DNA from: Pseudomonadales bacterium
GTDB taxonomy: Bacteria > Pseudomonadota > Gammaproteobacteria > Pseudomonadales > DC-out160
DNA: 57,019 bases
Reading direction: 5' to 3'
Assembly (NCBI GenBank): GCA_019090455.1
Contig: JAHRWA010000060.1
Span: 1 to 57,019 of the forward strand
Part shown: positions 53,812-57,019 of the stretch, one piece after another
Position numbering within the stretch: position 1 is the stretch's first letter
How the letters are laid out: each line of letters opens with the position of its first letter
Program-made: the position numbers and the translations under genes
The notes under the pieces: model-generated
The model's database searches: none
Seen by the model: only the letters and a program-made list of their open reading frames with translations
What the model was told of the DNA's origin: nothing

Positions 53812-54064
53812 TCAATGTAACAGTGTTAGCTGATTCTCCCGACAGTGCATAGGGATAGTTATTTAAACGCATTAAGGTTAGCAACTCGACAGGGTAAGTT
53901 TAGAACGTTAGTGAAAGTGTTTTTTGGCTAATATTAACTGGATTTCCTATGGCGAAGCGCGAGAAACGCCTGAGTCTTATTTAGCTCATGCATTACCAGA
54001 TGATGGTGTCGCGGAATTTAATAAACATATTCGAAATTACAAAATGCCTTTTGCCGCACGATGA
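53804..54064 (+). pseudogene. Decayed copy of the AbiEi-Fic 3' end
   Basis: About 260 bases match 51053-51330 of the complete gene. Long identical runs include GATAGTTATTTAAACG and AGTTTAGAACGTTAGTGAAA, and the whole stretch for DDGVAEFNKHIRNYKMPF. It lacks about 18 bases after GTGTTTTTT and has several frameshifts and stops. It marks a past duplication of the Fic gene. Confidence 0.85.
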
Positions 54065-54106
54065 AAAAATAGATTTATTCCTTTCGGCGTTTTTTTCTCT
54101 TTCTTA

Positions 54107-54125
54107 TAAAAAATAGGAAGCCTAT
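54107..54125 (-). terminator. Intrinsic terminator after the reverse transcriptase
   Basis: On the minus strand, ATAGG-CTT-CCTAT forms a small hairpin followed at once by a run of six T. It starts 9 bases after the RT stop codon. The stem is short, but the position and T tract fit an intrinsic terminator. Confidence 0.5.
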
Positions 54126-54133
54126 CACATCAC

Positions 54134-55465
54134 TTAATATCCGAATTTTTTTATGTCAACAAGCAAATCTTTAACTTGTCTCCCAATTCTTTTATGAAAC
54201 TCAAACTCAACTTCTTCATCGGTAGAATTCCTCAAATAAACACTAAAATATTCAGCTAACACAGCAATCATCTGGCTTCGATCATAATTGTCGAAATTGG
54301 GTACATAGTTAGTTTCGTACTTACGATGTTCTATCTCTTTAAATGCTCGAACAAATTTTTTGGGTTTGATTTCAACTCCAAATCGTGTAACCAATTTATG
54401 CACGTAATGATCAAGTACGTGAAGAAGGGATTCATTGTTTATTTCAGAAAAAAAGAAAAGCCACCCATTACTTTTATTTTCAAATACACAACCAGTTATT
54501 CGTAAATTTAATCGCCACAATAGAAACTTTTTATTTCTCCGCTTTGAATGCTTATGGTTAGTAAATATTGCGACTAAAGATGATTTAAGTTTTTCTATAG
54601 AACCATAACGTGCACTTACAAGAGAACCGTGAAATTGATACCCTAAATAGTCAAACTTATCACTAATTCCGCCCATACTCGATTTTTCAGGTGATTTTAT
54701 TGGGTCGTGTATTGATAACCCTATTTTTGAAAATCGCCTTGTGACATTTCTTGCTATGTCTTCGGCATTTTCAAGATTACAGAAAATCAGTACATCATCG
54801 ACATAACGGTAATAACTAATATTTGACATCCCATTCAAATACCTATCTATATTAATCAGATATATTGCCGCTAGTATATTCGAAATTGCCAAGCCTTGAG
54901 GAACACCCTTTCCAACAGGTTTATCTGTCGACCTTGATTTACTAACGGTTGGCGTAGAGATAGCATTCAAAATTAATCTAACTATCTCAGGATTCCTTAT
55001 TTTTTTCTTTAATCGACTTTCAAGCTCAGAGTGGTTAACCGAAGGGTAAAAATTAGCTACATCTAATTTTATATATCCATTATAAAATCCAGAGGAAACA
55101 TCACTTTTCACGGCTTTCACTATTTTTTGCGGAAGATCAAAATTGATAGTGTTTTTATAGTGCTCCGTAAGAAAGTCACAAAGCGCTCTAAAGGCGATTC
55201 TATCACGCACTGTCGGTATAGATATTTCACGGGGTACCTTACCTCGCCCTTTACTAACCAATTTTAATTTGTATTTACTAAACTGATAGGTACCGGACAA
55301 TGCCTTTCGAGACAAAATAGACACCTGGTCATTCAGCTGGCGCCGAAAACTATACTGATCTAAATTATCAATGCCAGTAGCTCCAGAATATATGATATAT
55401 TCTGTAAAAATCCTCTTCAGATTCTCTTCTGAATAATGATATTCGAACCGTTTTCTTACAGACAA
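54134..55465 (-). CDS. Reverse transcriptase of a SLATT-associated (defence-type) system
   Basis: A 443-residue RNA-directed DNA polymerase. An N-terminal SGATGIDNLDQYSF block and REISIPTVRDRIAFRALCDF correspond to RT domains 0-1. Motif A is YIKLDVANFYPSV (D135), followed by KGVPQGLAISNILA and the catalytic YYRYVDDVLIF (D223, D224). A thumb/C-terminal region follows, with LRITGCVFENKSNG. No maturase, endonuclease or group II intron RNA is seen. The retron-type NAxxH motif is not evident, so it is probably an unknown-group/DRT-like RT, although a retron relative is not excluded. The start overlaps the SLATT gene by 10 bases, giving translational coupling. Confidence 0.85.
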   Translation of the reverse strand: MSVRKRFEYHYSEENLKRIFTEYIIYSGATGIDNLDQYSFRRQLNDQVSILSRKALSGTYQFSKYKLKLVSKGRGKVPREISIPTVRDRIAFRALCDFLTEHYKNTINFDLPQKIVKAVKSDVSSGFYNGYIKLDVANFYPSVNHSELESRLKKKIRNPEIVRLILNAISTPTVSKSRSTDKPVGKGVPQGLAISNILAAIYLINIDRYLNGMSNISYYRYVDDVLIFCNLENAEDIARNVTRRFSKIGLSIHDPIKSPEKSSMGGISDKFDYLGYQFHGSLVSARYGSIEKLKSSLVAIFTNHKHSKRRNKKFLLWRLNLRITGCVFENKSNGWLFFFSEINNESLLHVLDHYVHKLVTRFGVEIKPKKFVRAFKEIEHRKYETNYVPNFDNYDRSQMIAVLAEYFSVYLRNSTDEEVEFEFHKRIGRQVKDLLVDIKKFGY

Positions 55466-56058
55466 AGAGGCTTCTCCAAAATAAAGAAGAGAACAATAGG
55501 TAACATGTAAAAAGCCAACAGCATGAGGATACGTTTGCTAAATTCGTAAAATACATTAATCCAAATAAATTTTGTAGGCGTTCTGTCCAGCCCTCCCTGC
55601 TTATCATTGGATGCTGACTGCGTTAGATATGTTTCACACAAAGCCATGTAATAGTCGATGGTTAGATGATTTTCACAAACACTAAGAATTTGCTCATATT
55701 CAGCCGATATTTTTTCTAAATCAGGTGTCAATGGGCCCGTTATCTCCGTCTGTTTTGCTCTGTGATAAACATTAATCAGTGTTTCGTAGCATTCCTTGAT
55801 CAACCCTGATCGTTGCCTGAATGAAAGTCCATTAATAAATCCAGACATACATAGTACCAACACAGAATACACCACCCAAGCGATACCAGCCGAGCCATTG
55901 TTAGTCGCGCTAAACTTTAAGTAGTACACTGAAGCCGCGACGGCTGCGAAGGAATACCATAACAATATGACTTGCGCTTGAAAAGCATTCGCTAAAAGTC
56001 TCTTTTCAGCTTGAATTTTTGATTTTCTGGTCCACCATATGCTGTCTGATAGTGCCAT
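55456..56058 (-). CDS. SLATT-domain two-helix membrane effector
   Basis: A 200-residue membrane protein. The N terminus WWTRKSKIQAEKRLLANAFQ and paired helices (about 30-47 and 60-78) followed by a long amphipathic helix (RQRSGLIKECYETLINVYHR) match the SLATT superfamily, the SLATT_5-like branch known beside reverse transcriptases. A third hydrophobic segment lies near 175-195. SLATT proteins are predicted pore-forming effectors in nucleotide- or nucleic-acid-triggered defence. AAGGA lies 6 bases before the ATG. It is the first gene of the SLATT-RT operon and follows the structured non-coding segment. Confidence 0.8.
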   Translation of the reverse strand: MALSDSIWWTRKSKIQAEKRLLANAFQAQVILLWYSFAAVAASVYYLKFSATNNGSAGIAWVVYSVLVLCMSGFINGLSFRQRSGLIKECYETLINVYHRAKQTEITGPLTPDLEKISAEYEQILSVCENHLTIDYYMALCETYLTQSASNDKQGGLDRTPTKFIWINVFYEFSKRILMLLAFYMLPIVLFFILEKPLCL

Positions 56059-56076
56059 TTTTAATCCTTGTTAAGG

Positions 56077-56209
56077 TGTCCTAGGGTGTCTGTAAGTTAC
56101 ATTGAGTAACACCCGTTGCAGGGCAAGCCCGAAGGCTAAGAGGTAAACTCTTCAATATTAGTTGCACTCACAATAGAGTGGTCGACCGAAGCCAACACAC
56201 CCTAGGACA
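56077..56209 (-). ncRNA. Candidate structured non-coding RNA of the SLATT-RT system
   Basis: A 133-base segment bounded by perfect 13-bp inverted repeats (TGTCCTAGGGTGT at 56077-56089, its complement at 56197-56209). Inside are perfect small hairpins: GTTAC-5-GTAAC (56096-56110), AGCC-4-GGCT (56126-56137), AAGAG-5-CTCTT (56138-56152) and CACTC-6-GAGTG (56165-56180). The 8-bp palindrome GGTCGACC is at 56180-56187. Read on the minus strand, the second is a C(UUCG)G tetraloop hairpin, which favours transcription as RNA in the direction of the SLATT and RT genes 19 bases downstream. The layout resembles retron msr-msd or DRT-type RNAs. It could instead be a small mobile element. Confidence 0.6.
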
Positions 56210-56328
56210 AAACTGGTTAAGTTTTTACTCGATATCGCTGTTGCTCGAATAAGTTGAGGTGAATTTGGTTGAAGCATGAAGTGACTACTTATATTTTTGG
56301 TGAACCTATCTAGAGTCATTTATGTTTC

Positions 56329-56499
56329 TTATTCGTCCTCTGATTCGGTACTATCACCAAAACATTTTCGCCTAACGGCGTCAATATTTCTCATTGCATC
56401 GCGATACTCGGGCGAAGGATCTCCAAATTGCTCTTTAATTTCTTCAGCATCTTCCTCTGCTTGCTTAAGTTCGTCAAACCCTTCATCTATTGGCCGCAT
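56329..56499 (-). CDS. Small acidic protein of unknown function
   Basis: A 56-residue product from the ATG ending 56499, chosen because GGAG lies 8 bases upstream; the frame extends to 56577 without a site. It is dominated by Glu/Asp with a helical pattern (FDELKQAEEDAEEIKEQFG, then EYRDAMRNIDAVRRKCFG). No family is recognised. It lies upstream of the SLATT-RT unit on the same strand, about 120 bases before the candidate RNA, and may be its first gene or independent. Confidence 0.5.
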   Translation of the reverse strand: MRPIDEGFDELKQAEEDAEEIKEQFGDPSPEYRDAMRNIDAVRRKCFGDSTESEDE

Positions 56500-57019
56500 G
56501 ATATTTCTCCTTTTTATGATTTTTTCCATTCCTTTAAAAATTATTAATTTAAATCGGGCATACCTATACCCCGACAAAATCTCGACAACGATTCAAACTT
56601 GATATTCGCTAGCATCGATAAGGCTTACGAATTCTTTTAAATCCTTAGGAATAGTCTAGTTCCCACTTCACCGGTGATCACGAGGACTTAACACATTTAC
56701 ATACAGCAGGAATAAACACCCAAAAAATGCCCAAAAAAATCAACCTTACCTATATCAACCCCACAAACAAAAAACACTACCAAAAACTCAAAAAGACTAC
56801 AACTAAATAGAGGGACAGTCATCTCTCGGCTCTTCTCAATAAGCCGTTAAAACCACCTTGATTCAGATTTTGTCAGTTTTTATTACTCGTGGAATCACCC
56901 TGAATAAGCTAAAATATTGGAAAAGGAAATCACTGCTGTCCCGTTAACTTTCAAAATAAATTCCTTTGAAACTTATCCGGTGACTGATATTCGATGGTAT
57001 CTCCCTTAAGCAAGGAAAT
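56500..57019. other. Gene-poor right end with a 7-bp inverted repeat
   Basis: About 520 bases without a recognisable gene. GGGACAG near 56812 and CTGTCCC near 56936 form an inverted pair about 120 bases apart, a sequence often seen near insertion or REP-associated elements. A 26-codon Lys-rich open stretch starts at 56727, but I cannot support it as a gene. Confidence 0.35.

Noticed and set aside
54134..55465. Group II intron maturase for the reverse transcriptase
   Set aside because: No maturase or HNH domain, no intron RNA domain V-like sequence nearby, and the gene overlaps a SLATT effector gene.
54134..56209. Firm retron assignment
   Set aside because: The RT lacks an evident NAxxH motif and has group II/UG-like N-terminal blocks, so the terminal inverted repeats alone do not settle it.
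56727..56807. Lys-rich 26-codon open frame near the right end
   Set aside because: No ribosome-binding site and low-complexity A-rich sequence.
1..57019. tRNA genes, CRISPR arrays or prophage structural genes
   Set aside because: None was seen on reading either strand; no regularly spaced repeat array or cloverleaf-like sequence was identified by eye.

Overview
The window looks like chromosome of a free-living, probably marine, Gammaproteobacterium. The gene content supports this (periplasmic sulfide oxidation, an Mrp-type Na+/H+ antiporter with an NhaR regulator, many hybrid sensor kinases, DUF3604, GH31 and HupE/UreJ genes, a perfect CRP site), as do the moderate GC and a dense gene layout with many short decayed genes. 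I cannot name the genus. No rRNA, tRNA or CRISPR array was seen.

Layout. 1-8,090: signalling and envelope genes among decayed ones: a truncated PstS-like gene, an HPt-REC-REC-GGDEF*-EAL* protein behind a perfect CRP site, an IS6-family transposase remnant, a DUF4266/DUF3570 pair, a large lipoprotein and a DUF1501-like pseudogene. 8,089-13,493: one minus-strand sulfur operon, read as phosphatase/rhodanese-like domain fused to sulfide:quinone oxidoreductase, SulP anion transporter, PmpA, PmpB, and persulfide dioxygenase fused to rhodanese. 13,862-26,606: a 7TM hybrid kinase, a thiolase-like enzyme and a dienelactone-hydrolase-family protein, a von Willebrand A protein divergent from a two-component system, then a luciferase-like monooxygenase and an acyl-CoA synthetase. 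26,958-36,171: a Rap1a-like secreted protein, a YccA remnant, the mnhEFG-B-C-D-D-(small protein)-D antiporter operon and nhaR.

36,161-42,922: an Acg-type nitroreductase operon divergent from a MarR gene, with two phased palindromes between them. Next is an ammonium-transporter sensor (Amt-PAS-receiver, no kinase) divergent from a heme-binding-type hybrid kinase whose own receiver has lost its phospho-acceptor Asp. I read these two as the halves of a split ammonium-sensing phosphorelay. 43,019-49,467: a minus-strand set of a GH31 glycosidase lipoprotein, a DUF3604 lipoprotein, a parvulin-type isomerase and a HupE/UreJ membrane protein.

49,540-57,019 is an accessory region. It holds an AbiEi-like/Fic fusion gene, a DUF4143 ATPase, a truncated second Fic gene and duplicated fragments of both families, with an NrtR-like remnant. 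After these comes a candidate anti-phage unit on the minus strand: a SLATT-type membrane protein overlapping a reverse transcriptase, preceded by a 133-bp segment bounded by perfect 13-bp inverted repeats and filled with small hairpins, including a C(UUCG)G tetraloop. This probable non-coding RNA/SLATT/RT unit and the split Amt phosphorelay are the two most interesting items.
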